Below, one piece after another: positions 54,183 to 62,256 of a stretch of DNA of 64,000 nt. Numbering within the stretch: the stretch's first letter is position 1; every line of letters begins with the position of its first letter. The position numbers were made by a program, and so were the translations under genes. The DNA is taken from the NCBI RefSeq assembly GCF_039538765.1, contig NZ_BAABCJ010000006.1:1-64000 (forward strand), written 5' to 3'. This DNA is from Zhihengliuella alba (lineage in GTDB: Bacteria; Actinomycetota; Actinomycetes; Actinomycetales; Micrococcaceae). The notes beneath the pieces are model-generated. The model worked only from the letters and a program-made list of their open reading frames with translations. It was not told where the DNA came from and did no database searches.

Positions 54183-55639
54183 GCGTTGACCCCCTCCGGT
54201 GCGGCGGCCGCAGGGCCGGTCGCCGCGAGCCCGGCGGGCACCGCGGGCGAGTCCAGGTCCGCGCCCCGCCCGCGGAAGGCGGCCGCCGGGTGCGAGGGCT
54301 CGAGGCGGGCGCCGCGGCCGAAGACCTTCTCGCGCAGGGTGCCCGGCGCGTACTCGGTCTGGGCGAGTCCGCGGCGGCGCAGCTCGGGCAGGAGTCCCTC
54401 GATGAAGTCGGTGTAGGAGTCGGGGAGGACCTGGTTCATGACGTTCACGCCGTCGATCCCGGCGTCCTGCCACTGCTCCAGCCGGTCGGCGATCTGCTCC
54501 GGGGTGCCGGCGATCTGCTGGCCGAAGGCCCGGGCGCGGGCGATCTCGCGCAGCGACGGGTTCCCGTCCGGCGAGAGCCGCCGCAGCGTCTCCAGGTGGC
54601 CCTGCGTGCCCTCGGTCTGCACGGAGCCGGCGCCGAGGTCGTCGAGCCGGGCGTCGAGGTCGTGCCCGCCCAGGTCGACGCCGAGCCCGCCGCCGATGTG
54701 CGCCAGGATGTACTCCAGGTCCAGGGACGCCTCGAGGCTCTCCTGCTTGCGGCGGACCTCGTCCTCGGTGCTGCCGACGACGAACGAGAGCCCGGCGAAG
54801 ACCTTCACGTCCTCCGCCTGCCGCCCGGCGGCCACGGCCTGCTCGCGCACCAGCGCACTGCTGCGGGCCGCGCTGGACGGCGACGGGGCGAAGATGAAGG
54901 TGGCCTCGGCGTGCCGGCCGGCGAAGGCGCGTCCGCGCGGGGAGGATCCGGCCTGGAAGAGGAACGGGGTCCGCTGCGGGCTCGGCTCCACCAGGTGCGG
55001 CCCGTCGATGCTGTAGCGCTCGCCGCGGTGGTTGATGCGGCGCACCTTCGCCGGGTCCGCGTAGCGGCCGGACGCCTTGTCGGCGAGGACGGCGTCGTCG
55101 TCCCACGAGCCCTCCCACAGCGCGTAGACCGCCTCGGCGTACTCCTCGGCCCAGGCGTAGCGCTCGTCGTGCCGCTCGAGCTCGGCCGCCCCGAAGTTGC
55201 GGTGCGCGTTCTCGAGGACGCTGGTGACGATGTTCCACCCGACGCGGCCGTCCGTCAGGTGGTCCAGCGTGGAGAGCTGCCGGGCGAACTGGAACGGCTC
55301 GGCCTGGATGATGGAGCTCGTCAGGGCCAGACCGATGTCCTCGGTGGCGCCGGCGAGCGCGGAGACCAGGACCAGCGGATCGTTCGCCGGCACCTGCAGG
55401 CCCTTGCCGACGTGATGCTGCCACCCGCCGTCGTACTGGCCGTAGAGGCCGGCGACGTCGGCGAAGAACAGGGCGTCGAACTTGGCGTCCTCCAGCTGGC
55501 GGGCCAGGCCCGTCCAGAGGGAGAGCTCGTTGAAGCGGTGCTGCTGGGCCTCGGGGCGGCGCCAGTGGCCGCCGAGGATGTGGTTCGGGGTGTTCATCAG
55601 GAACGCGCTGAGGAGCAGGCGCGGGCGGGGTGCGGGCAT
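54179..55639 (-). CDS. LLM class FMN-dependent monooxygenase, NtaA/SnaA/DszA-like
   Basis: A 486-residue luciferase-like monooxygenase. LLSAFLMNTPNHILGGHWR, DALFFADVAGLYGQYDGGW, DPLVLVSALAGATEDIGLAL, QPFQFARQ-like AEPFQFARQLSTLDHLTDGR, GWNIVTSVLENAHRNFG and PFLFQAGSSPRGRAFAGRH are the conserved blocks of the NtaA/SnaA/DszA subgroup. These enzymes use reduced FMN from a separate reductase to cleave C-S or C-N bonds. The operon with MetN/MetI/MetQ-type transport and a DszC-like enzyme favours an organosulfur substrate. About 45 residues at the C-terminus are an Ala/Pro tail. Confidence 0.84.
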   Translation of the reverse strand: MPAPRPRLLLSAFLMNTPNHILGGHWRRPEAQQHRFNELSLWTGLARQLEDAKFDALFFADVAGLYGQYDGGWQHHVGKGLQVPANDPLVLVSALAGATEDIGLALTSSIIQAEPFQFARQLSTLDHLTDGRVGWNIVTSVLENAHRNFGAAELERHDERYAWAEEYAEAVYALWEGSWDDDAVLADKASGRYADPAKVRRINHRGERYSIDGPHLVEPSPQRTPFLFQAGSSPRGRAFAGRHAEATFIFAPSPSSAARSSALVREQAVAAGRQAEDVKVFAGLSFVVGSTEDEVRRKQESLEASLDLEYILAHIGGGLGVDLGGHDLDARLDDLGAGSVQTEGTQGHLETLRRLSPDGNPSLREIARARAFGQQIAGTPEQIADRLEQWQDAGIDGVNVMNQVLPDSYTDFIEGLLPELRRRGLAQTEYAPGTLREKVFGRGARLEPSHPAAAFRGRGADLDSPAVPAGLAATGPAAAAPEGVNA

Positions 55640-55723
55640 GGGTGTCCTTAAGCCGTGGGACGGTGTGCAGTGGGACGGTGTGCGGTGACGGGGATCGGGT
55701 GCGGGTGCTCGCGGCCGCCGCGG

Positions 55724-56431
55724 CTAGCGCTTGTCCAGCACGCGGGCCAGGCGGGTGCCGCCGAGCTGGACGAACTGGACGAGCACGATCATGAGGACGA
55801 TCGCGACGAGCATGACGATGGTCTCGTACCGGTAGTAGCCGTAGCGGATGGCGAAGTCGCCGATGCCGCCGCCGCCCACCAGGCCGGCCATCGCCGAGTA
55901 GCTGATGAAGCTCACGGTCATGATGGTGATGGAGCCGATCAGCGCCGGGCGGGCCTCCACGAGCAGCACGTCGCGGACGATCTGCCCGCGCGTGGCGCCC
56001 ATGGCCCGGGCCGCCTCCACCACGCCGCTGCCGAGCTGCGTGAGGTTCTGCTCCACGAAGCGGGCGAAGTACGGGATGGCGTTGATGGTCAGCGGGACGA
56101 TGACCGCGGCCGTGCCGATGGTGGTCCCGACGATGAACCGCGTGATCGGGATGATGGCGATCAGCAGGATCAGGAACGGGAAGGACCGGATGGTGTTGAC
56201 CAGGGAGTCGACGATCCGGTGGGCGCGCGGCCGCGGCTTCAGGCCCACCGGCGACGCCGAGTAGAGCCACACGCCCAGCGGCGTGCCGAGGAGGATCGCC
56301 AGCGGGATCGCGACCAGCAGCATGGTGAAGGTCTGCCCCATCGCGACGCCGATCTCCGGCAGGAGCTCGACGATGCGGTCCAGCCCGAGGCCGGAGTCGG
56401 TGCCCGTGGTGGGGGCGGAGGCGCTAGGCAT
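55724..56431 (-). CDS. MetI family ABC permease
   Basis: A 235-residue permease with five or six membrane helices: AMGQTFTMLLVAIPLAILLG, VDSLVNTIRSFPFLILLIAI, the EAA loop VEAARAMGATRGQIVRDVLL, AMAGLVGGGGIGDFAIRYGY (MetI signature) and YETIVMLVAIVLMIVLVQFV. The ATG lies inside the end of the MetN-like gene (8-base overlap). It is followed after 84 bases by the LLM monooxygenase gene, and the whole set is probably one transcript. Confidence 0.9.
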   Translation of the reverse strand: MPSASAPTTGTDSGLGLDRIVELLPEIGVAMGQTFTMLLVAIPLAILLGTPLGVWLYSASPVGLKPRPRAHRIVDSLVNTIRSFPFLILLIAIIPITRFIVGTTIGTAAVIVPLTINAIPYFARFVEQNLTQLGSGVVEAARAMGATRGQIVRDVLLVEARPALIGSITIMTVSFISYSAMAGLVGGGGIGDFAIRYGYYRYETIVMLVAIVLMIVLVQFVQLGGTRLARVLDKR

Positions 56432-57260
56432 GGATGAGCTCCTTCCCGTCGCGTCCGCGCAGCGGTGCGCCGGAGGCCGGGTCGCGGCGGCCGGCGAGCG
56501 GCGTGCGGTCCAGATGGATCTCCTCGTCGAGGAGGTAGCGGCCGATCTCGGTGCCCGGCTCGAACGCTCCCGAGGCGAGGTCGGCGACGTCGAACCGCTC
56601 CACGACGGCCCCGTCCTCCATGACGGCGACGTTGTCGGCGATGGCCTTCACCACGTTCAGCTCGTGGGTCACCACCACCGTGGTGATGCCGAGGCTCTGG
56701 TTGATGTCGGCGATGTACTGCAGGACCGAGGCGGTGGTCCGGGGGTCCACGGCGGAGGTCGGCTCGTCGCAGAGCAGGACCTTCGGGTGGGTGACGAGGG
56801 CGCGGGCGATTGCCACGCGCTGCTTCTGTCCGCCGGAGAGCTGCGCGGGGTAGCTCTTGGACTTCTCGGCGAGGTCCACGATCTCGAGGGCCTCCTGGGC
56901 ACGACGGCGGCGCTCGGCCTTCTCGATCCCGGCGAACTTCAGGGACAGCTCGACGTTCTGCAGCGCCGTCCGGTTGTTGAGCAGGTTGAAGTGCTGGAAG
57001 ATCATGCCGATCTGGTGCCGCTCCCTGCGGAGCCGCTCGTCGTCGAGGCCGGTGAGGTCCACGCCGTCGAGCACCACCTGGCCGTGCGTGGGGCGCTCGA
57101 GCAGGTTGATATTGCGCAGCAGCGTGGACTTGCCCGCCCCGGAGAAGCCGATGATCCCCTGGATCGAACCGGCCGGGATGTCGAGACTGACGTCGTTCAC
57201 CGCGGTGAAGTCGCCGTCCTTCCCCCGGAAGGTGGTGGACACATTGCGAAGACTGATCAT
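56424..57260 (-). CDS. MetN family ABC ATPase
   Basis: A 278-residue ATPase: Walker A GFSGAGKST (about residue 38), MIFQHFNLLNNRTALQNVEL, signature LSGGQKQRVAIA, Walker B VLLCDEPTSAVDP and VVTHELNVVKAIAD. It is shorter than typical MetN (about 340) and lacks most of the C-terminal NIL/ACT-type methionine-sensing domain, so feedback inhibition by internal methionine may be absent. The ATG at 57260 uses the GGAGGAG site that abuts the riboswitch. It is the first gene of the sulfur operon. Confidence 0.88.
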   Translation of the reverse strand: MISLRNVSTTFRGKDGDFTAVNDVSLDIPAGSIQGIIGFSGAGKSTLLRNINLLERPTHGQVVLDGVDLTGLDDERLRRERHQIGMIFQHFNLLNNRTALQNVELSLKFAGIEKAERRRRAQEALEIVDLAEKSKSYPAQLSGGQKQRVAIARALVTHPKVLLCDEPTSAVDPRTTASVLQYIADINQSLGITTVVVTHELNVVKAIADNVAVMEDGAVVERFDVADLASGAFEPGTEIGRYLLDEEIHLDRTPLAGRRDPASGAPLRGRDGKELIHA

Positions 57261-57268
57261 GCTCTCCT

Positions 57269-57373
57269 CCATCGGTTCTGGCGTTAGCACCGTTGCCGGT
57301 CCGCCCGCGGAGGGCGGCGACCGGGTGGTTGCTGCGGCGTCGTCGAGCCAGATCTCTCAGCCGCTCTGGATGG
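57269..57373 (-). promoter_or_regulatory. SAM-I (S-box) riboswitch before the metN-type operon
   Basis: Read on the minus strand, P1 is CCATC (57373-57369) pairing with GATGG (57273-57269). The core has AGAGCGGCTGAGAGATCTGG, then CTCGACGACGCCGCAGCAACC with the conserved GCAACC, a GC-rich variable stem, and GGTGCTAACGCC with the S-box GGTGCTAA. The 3' strand of P1 runs directly into the metN-type ribosome site. No terminator hairpin follows, so ligand-stabilised P1 hiding the ribosome site is the likely mechanism. Confidence 0.82.
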
Positions 57374-57450
57374 TTTTTCGCGAATAGTTCTCTGTGGTGC
57401 GGGGCTCGCGATTCCCGCTCCCTCTACTGAATCGTGTGACGCTCGGCCGA

Positions 57451-57483
57451 CACAAAACGCCGGACTCCGGGAGTCACCCGGCG
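57451..57483 (-). terminator. intrinsic terminator downstream of the second DszC-like gene
   Basis: On the minus strand a CGCCGG/CCGGCG outer stem and ACTCC/GGAGT inner stem (57483-57458) is followed by TTTTGTG, giving a short U-tract. It lies 60 bases after the stop at 57543 and upstream of the metN-type riboswitch, so it separates the two sulfur transcription units. Confidence 0.65.
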
Positions 57484-57542
57484 ACCCGGGGCCCGTCACA
57501 TGACAGCTTGTGAAGCGCACATGACGTTCTGTGACGCGCCGG

Positions 57543-58793
57543 TCAGGCGTAGGACTCCGGGACGTCCCCGGCGGAGTCGTGCGTCACCGGGGCCCGCCCG
57601 TTGACCTCGTAGTCGCCCACGATCCGGGCACGGTAGATGGCCGGGTTGTGGGTGGCGATGGTGCGGGCGTTGCGCCAGTGCCGGTCGAAGTTGCAGCTGG
57701 TCGAGGTGGACGAGGCGCCGAGCCCGTCGAACATCTTGGAGGCGGCGGCGAGCACCAGCGGCTGCACGGCCGTGTGGGCGCGATTCGCCGTGAGCTCGCA
57801 GACCAGGTGGCGCTCGTCCTCGCTGAGTCCCTCGTCGGCCAGCAGTGCCTCGACCTCTCCGACCGCTGCGAGCACGATCGACTCGGTGGCGAGGACCTGG
57901 CCGGAGATCTCGCCGATCAGCTGCAGCACCTGCGGCTCGTCACGCAGCGGCACGCCGGTGCCCGTGGTGAAGTTGCGGGTGCGCGCCTGCACGGCGAGCC
58001 GGGCATCGGCCAGGACGGCCCGCGCGATGCCGGCCTGCACCGCGAGCAGCACCAGCTGGAAGACCGTGGACTCGACGTGCTCGAACTGGTCCACGGGCAC
58101 GATCAGGGTGTCGACCGGGACCGTGTCGAACTCGGTGGACCCGGTGCCGGTGAGCTGCTGGCCGAACCCGTCCCAGTCGTCGTACATCTTCACGCCGCTG
58201 TGCTGCGTGGAGACGACGGCGAGGTGGCGGCCCGGGCGCTGCGGGTGGGTGGCGGCCACCACGGTCCAGTCGGCGAAGATCGTGCCGGTGCAGTAGTACT
58301 TGGTCCCGGAGACGAAGACGCCGTACGGGGTGGCGCTGATCGCCGTGTTCCAGGTGCCCAGGGCGTTGCCGCCGCGCTCGGTGTAGGCGTTGCCGACGAT
58401 CTGCCCGGCGACGACGCGGTTGATCCACTTCTCCCGGACGGCGGGGTCCGGGTGCATCTGGATCTGCTCGACGAACGCGATGTGGGCCCGCAGCAGGTGC
58501 GCGACCTGCGAGTCCGCCTCGGCGAGCTCGATGAGCAGGCGGAACGTGTCGAGCAGGGAAGCGCCGAAGCCGCCGTGCTCCTGCGGGATGCGCAGGGCGC
58601 CGAAGCGGGCCGCGTTGAGCCAGCCGACCTGCTCGATCGGGAGCTGCCGCTCGGCGTCGCGCTGGCGGGCCCCCTCGGCGATACGGGCGAAGACCGGACG
58701 GAACACTCCGGCGAGGTAGTCGTAGTGGTCGCCCACCGGTGTCCCGGGCGTGAGCTTGATGAGGTGCCGGGGCTCGCTGGCAACGTCGGTCAT
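57543..58793 (-). CDS. acyl-CoA dehydrogenase-fold monooxygenase, DszC/SfnB-like (copy 2)
   Basis: A 416-residue paralogue of the gene at 52896, with the same blocks: FGALRIPQEHGGFGASLLDT, EADSQVAHLLRAHIAFVEQI, NAYTERGGNALGTW, GTKYYCTGTIFADW, MYDDWDGFGQQLTGTGSTEF and HWRNARTIATHNP. It is a stand-alone transcript with its own SAM-I riboswitch and terminator. Likely an FMNH2-dependent sulfur-scavenging monooxygenase with a different substrate range from copy 1. Confidence 0.8.
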   Translation of the reverse strand: MTDVASEPRHLIKLTPGTPVGDHYDYLAGVFRPVFARIAEGARQRDAERQLPIEQVGWLNAARFGALRIPQEHGGFGASLLDTFRLLIELAEADSQVAHLLRAHIAFVEQIQMHPDPAVREKWINRVVAGQIVGNAYTERGGNALGTWNTAISATPYGVFVSGTKYYCTGTIFADWTVVAATHPQRPGRHLAVVSTQHSGVKMYDDWDGFGQQLTGTGSTEFDTVPVDTLIVPVDQFEHVESTVFQLVLLAVQAGIARAVLADARLAVQARTRNFTTGTGVPLRDEPQVLQLIGEISGQVLATESIVLAAVGEVEALLADEGLSEDERHLVCELTANRAHTAVQPLVLAAASKMFDGLGASSTSTSCNFDRHWRNARTIATHNPAIYRARIVGDYEVNGRAPVTHDSAGDVPESYA

Positions 58794-58806
58794 GAGAGAT
58801 CTCCCT

Positions 58807-58920
58807 CCATCGGTCCTGGCGGTAGCACCTTCCCGTTGCCGCGCGAGCCGGGGTGGGTCGCGTTCGGGTCGGGGGTTGCTGCGGCGTCGTCGAGCCAGAT
58901 CTCTCAGCCGCTCTGGATGG
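58807..58920 (-). promoter_or_regulatory. second SAM-I (S-box) riboswitch, before the stand-alone DszC-like gene
   Basis: P1 is CCATC (58920-58916) with GATGG (58811-58807), the same pairs as the first copy. A 49-base block covering the 5' half of the aptamer (58874-58922) is identical to 57327-57375, while the variable stem differs. GGTGCTA is followed by CCGCC. The P1 3' strand again overlaps the GGAGGGAG ribosome site of the gene starting at 58793. Confidence 0.82.
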
Positions 58921-58995
58921 TTAGTCGTCTACATTGCGCCACAGTCCGACGCATTCTGACAAACAGCGAGCGGCTCACGGCGTCACATTCTGTCC

Positions 58996-59823
58996 TCAGC
59001 TCCGGGTCTGGCTGGCCGAGTAGCGCGTCAGCGCCCAGGCGGCGCCCACCGCCGTGATGACACCGCACCAGAGCAGCGTCTGCCAGCCGTAGGGGCCGGC
59101 GTCGGTCCCCATCAGGAGGCTCCGGACGGTCTCGGTGAACCGGGTGAACGGCTGGTACTCCGCCACGGCGCCGAGCCATGCGGGCATGGACTCGGTCGGC
59201 ACGAAGCCGCTGCTGAGGAAGGGCAGGAAGGCCAGCGGCATCGGCAGGTTGCTGGCGGTCTCGATCGTGTCGGAGATGATCCCGAGAGCCAGGCAGAGCC
59301 ACGTGATGGCGAACGCGATGAGCGCGACCGCCCCGAGGGCTGCGAGCACGCCCGGCACTCCCCCGGCGGGTCGGAAGCCGAGAAACACGGCGACGGCCCC
59401 GACGGCGACGGTGGCGAGCAGTGCCTGCACCACGCTGACGATCGCGTGCGCGGTGAGGATGGCGGCGCGCGGAACGTCCATCGTCGCCAGCCGCGCGGCG
59501 ATGCCCTGGCGCATGTCCATCGCGATGTAGATGGCGGTGCCGGCTCCCCCGGAGCCGATCGCCATCAGGATGATGCCCGGGACCACGTACTGCAGGTACG
59601 CCCCGGTGCCTCCACCGGTGCCGAGCTGCGCTCCGAGCATGCCGCCGAAGACGTAGACGAACATCAGGAGGAAGACCACCGGGAGCCCGATCATCATGAC
59701 GATCATCGAGGGGTAGCGGACGAGCCGCCGCAGTCCGCGCCCGGTGAGCGTCACGACGTCGGACATGGAGCGGCGCACGTGGTCGGCGGCACCGAGACGC
59801 GGCGAGATGCTGGCGGTGGTCAT
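58996..59823 (-). CDS. ABC-2 type exporter permease (DrrB-like)
   Basis: A 275-residue permease with six membrane segments: LVRYPSMIVMMIGLPVVFLL, AYLQYVVPGIILMAIGSGGA, a DMRQGIAARLATMDVPRAAI loop, FAITWLCLALGIISDTIETA and LPFLSSGFVPTESMPAWLGA. The last is the DrrB/ABC2 hallmark. It starts in an ATGA overlap with the ATPase gene and is the last gene of the RHH-DUF4097-ABC operon. Substrate unknown. Confidence 0.85.
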   Translation of the reverse strand: MTTASISPRLGAADHVRRSMSDVVTLTGRGLRRLVRYPSMIVMMIGLPVVFLLMFVYVFGGMLGAQLGTGGGTGAYLQYVVPGIILMAIGSGGAGTAIYIAMDMRQGIAARLATMDVPRAAILTAHAIVSVVQALLATVAVGAVAVFLGFRPAGGVPGVLAALGAVALIAFAITWLCLALGIISDTIETASNLPMPLAFLPFLSSGFVPTESMPAWLGAVAEYQPFTRFTETVRSLLMGTDAGPYGWQTLLWCGVITAVGAAWALTRYSASQTRS

Positions 59824-60809
59824 GAGGACTCCTGGGTGGACGAGGCGGACGAGGCGGACGAGCCGGTGAGGGCGAGGAAGACGTCGTCGAGATCCGGGGA
59901 GGCCGTCCCCACCTCCGCCGGCTCGAGACCGACGGTCGCGAGGAGGTTCAGCACGTCGCGGATCTCGCCGGGGCCCGCGGTGAGCGGGACCCTCAGCTCG
60001 TGCCCGGCGTCCGGGAGCGAGAGGTCGGCGCCGGGCCTGCCGGCCAGGATCCGGTGGGCCGCGGAGGCGTCCTGCCCGGTCTGGAACCGCAGACGCAGTT
60101 GCTCCTCGCCCACCATCGCCTTCAGTTCCGCGGGCGTCCCCTCGGCGACGATCCGTCCGCCGTCCAGCACCGCGATCCGGTCGGCCAGCTGGTCGGCCTC
60201 CTCGAGGTACTGCGTGGTCAGCAGGACGGTGACGCCGGTGGCGACGAGTTCCCGGACCACCTGCCACATGGCATTGCGGCTGCGCGGGTCGAGCCCCGTG
60301 GTCGGCTCGTCGAGGAAGATGATCTGCGGGTCTCCGACGAGCGTCATGGCCAGATCCAGCCGACGGCGCATGCCGCCCGAGTACGTCGAGGCGGGACGCT
60401 GCGCCACCTCGACGAGGTCGAAGCGGCGCAGCAGCCCGCTCACGAGACCCTCGGCCTCGCGCCGGGCGACATGGCGGAGTCTCGCCATGAGCCGCAGGTT
60501 CTCGGCGCCGCTGAGGAGCTCGTCGACGGCGGAGAACTGGCCGGTGACACCGATGGTCGCCCGTACTCGGCCGGGCTGCTCGGCCACCGAGTGACCGCCG
60601 ACCAGTGCGCTGCCGGAGTCGGCCGGGATGAGCGTCGAGAGGATCTGGACCGCGGTCGTCTTGCCGGCGCCGTTGGGGCCGAGCAGCGCGAGGACGGTTC
60701 CCCGCTCGACGGCGAGGTCGACGCCGTCGAGGACCGGGGTGCCGCCGTAGCTCTTGCGGAGGCCACGGACCTCGAAGGCGAGATCCGTGCCGAGGGCTGT
60801 GCTGGTCAT
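59820..60809 (-). CDS. ABC exporter ATP-binding protein (DrrA-like)
   Basis: A 329-residue ATPase: Walker A GPNGAGKTTAV (about residue 44), TIGVTGQFSAVDELLSGAEN (DrrA-type Q-loop), signature YSGGMRRRLDLA, Walker B IIFLDEPTTGLDP, LLTTQYLEEADQLAD, and a C-terminal accessory domain closing with SPDLDDVFLALTG. This is the daunorubicin-resistance ATPase type. It follows the DUF4097 gene by eight bases. Confidence 0.87.
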   Translation of the reverse strand: MTSTALGTDLAFEVRGLRKSYGGTPVLDGVDLAVERGTVLALLGPNGAGKTTAVQILSTLIPADSGSALVGGHSVAEQPGRVRATIGVTGQFSAVDELLSGAENLRLMARLRHVARREAEGLVSGLLRRFDLVEVAQRPASTYSGGMRRRLDLAMTLVGDPQIIFLDEPTTGLDPRSRNAMWQVVRELVATGVTVLLTTQYLEEADQLADRIAVLDGGRIVAEGTPAELKAMVGEEQLRLRFQTGQDASAAHRILAGRPGADLSLPDAGHELRVPLTAGPGEIRDVLNLLATVGLEPAEVGTASPDLDDVFLALTGSSASSASSTQESS

Positions 60810-60817
60810 GGCGTCTC

Positions 60818-61714
60818 CTAGAGGACGGCCGCGCGATAGGCGCGGACGCTTCCATACGTGGTGCGGGCGACGATCTCGAGCCGGTCATCCGACTCGGCGT
60901 CCCCGGGGTCCTCTCCCACGGTCTGCGCGGCGCCGTCCCGGGACGCGGTGGAAGGCTGCAGCTCGTTCCGCACCGCGCCTTGCTTGGAGTCGAGGTCGAG
61001 CCAGGTCAGGCTGCCCTCCCGGATTCCGACTTCGATGTCTCCGTAGCCGACGTCGAGGCCGGCGGCGCCGTGGACGGCGTCGTCGATGCGGATGCGCCCG
61101 TGCGCCGAGCGCGCCTGGAGCCGGCCCATGAGCGTGCGGACGTCGATGTTGCCGTAACCGCTGACGGCCTGCGCCTCGCCCATGACCATCCCGAGCGAGA
61201 CGTTGCCGTGCGAGGCCTTGGCGGTCGTGTCGCCGTAGACCTCGCCCACGCGGACGCTGCTGGCGGACAGGCGGCTGGTGCCGCTGGCGCGCTCTACCGC
61301 GATCTCTCCATGCGAGGTCTTGGCCTCCAGCTCGGCGACGTCGCCGGCAGCGATGTCGCCGTAGGCGGTCACCAGGGTGGACGGGCCGATGAGCCCGAGG
61401 ACGCGAATGTTCCCGTAGGCCGACCGGACATCGAGGCGCGAGCGGCGCGGGACGCGGACGTGGACGTCGATGAACCACCCCTTGTTGACCCACGTGCTGA
61501 TGAGGTTCTCGCGCCTCTGGACGATGCTCAGGCGTCCGTCGGCGAACGACACCTCCGTGTTCTCCGCCGAGCGGACGTCGGCCGCCCGGTCGGCTTGGGT
61601 AGGGGCTACGTCGACGGTGATCTCGTCGACGTCGTCCGCGGTGATGACGAGCTCGGCCATCTGGAGATTGATGGCCGCCTCGACGGGGCCCTGTGCGGGG
61701 TAGGCGTGATGCAT
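60818..61714 (-). CDS. DUF4097 family beta-strand repeat protein
   Basis: A 298-residue protein of repeated short beta-strand units. Recurring elements are S-A-Y-G-N-I, T-A-Y-G-D-I, T-S-H-G-E-I, V-Y-G-D-T, A-S-H-G-N-V, S-G-Y-G-N-I, S-A-H-G-R-I and V-G-Y-G-D-I, predicting a right-handed beta-helix-like fold typical of DUF4097. No signal peptide. Its position between a RHH regulator and an ABC exporter is seen in other actinobacteria; the function is unknown. Confidence 0.82.
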   Translation of the reverse strand: MHHAYPAQGPVEAAINLQMAELVITADDVDEITVDVAPTQADRAADVRSAENTEVSFADGRLSIVQRRENLISTWVNKGWFIDVHVRVPRRSRLDVRSAYGNIRVLGLIGPSTLVTAYGDIAAGDVAELEAKTSHGEIAVERASGTSRLSASSVRVGEVYGDTTAKASHGNVSLGMVMGEAQAVSGYGNIDVRTLMGRLQARSAHGRIRIDDAVHGAAGLDVGYGDIEVGIREGSLTWLDLDSKQGAVRNELQPSTASRDGAAQTVGEDPGDAESDDRLEIVARTTYGSVRAYRAAVL

Positions 61715-61725
61715 CGGGTTCTCCT

Positions 61726-62250
61726 CTACCGGACCCAGCCGGTGAATCGGTTGCCGCTGTTGTTGGGGGGCGCGGCCGGGGCGGCCGTCCTGTCGCTGAG
61801 GGCGGCGGCCACGGCGCGGACGAGCCAGGTGTTGACGGACAGACCCTCAGTGGCGGCGGCCGCCTCCGCCCGGGTCTTGAGCTTCTCCGGGAGCCTCAGG
61901 GTGGTCCGGGTGGCGCGGCCGTCCACGGTGTAGTCCTCGCTCGACGCCGGTTCCTGATCCTGCTGACCCGCAGACGCCGCTTCCGACACTGCCGTGGTGT
62001 CATTGGATGCAGGTGGTGTCACCACGAACTCGGGGTTTCGGCCACGGAGCCGGACGTCGACGGAGCCAGGGGCGAGGTCGGCCGTGATCTCCGCCGCGGC
62101 CTCCGACAGCGCATCGAGGAGGACCAGCGTGAAGGCGGAATCGAGCGAGCGCGTCAGCCGACGGGCGACCTCGACCGCGGGCTCGCCTGCGGGTCCGGCC
62201 GACTCGACCAGTTGCTCCTGGAGTTCCTGTACATGTCTCGAGATATCCAC
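61726..62250 (-). CDS. HicB/Arc-type ribbon-helix-helix regulator
   Basis: A 174-residue protein. The N-terminal half (MDISRHVQELQEQLVESAG, then LDSAFTLVLLDALSEAAAEI and SVDVRLRGRNPEFVV) is HicB-like. The C-terminus carries a ribbon-helix-helix: TRTTLRLPEKLKTRAEAAAA, then SVNTWLVRAVAAAL. I chose GTG 62250 rather than GTG 62280 because the longer frame would run through a perfect palindrome and the promoter -10. No partner HicA toxin is present, so it is more likely an autorepressor of the DUF4097/ABC operon it heads than an antitoxin. Confidence 0.78.
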   Translation of the reverse strand: MDISRHVQELQEQLVESAGPAGEPAVEVARRLTRSLDSAFTLVLLDALSEAAAEITADLAPGSVDVRLRGRNPEFVVTPPASNDTTAVSEAASAGQQDQEPASSEDYTVDGRATRTTLRLPEKLKTRAEAAAATEGLSVNTWLVRAVAAALSDRTAAPAAPPNNSGNRFTGWVR

Positions 62251-62256
62251 GACTCC

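Noticed and set aside
52896..56270. A 1124-codon frame on the minus strand apparently fusing the permease, LLM and DszC-like genes
   Set aside because: Only its last part (from 54182) is in the true frame of the DszC-like protein. The rest is out of frame with MetI and the LLM monooxygenase, which have their own starts.
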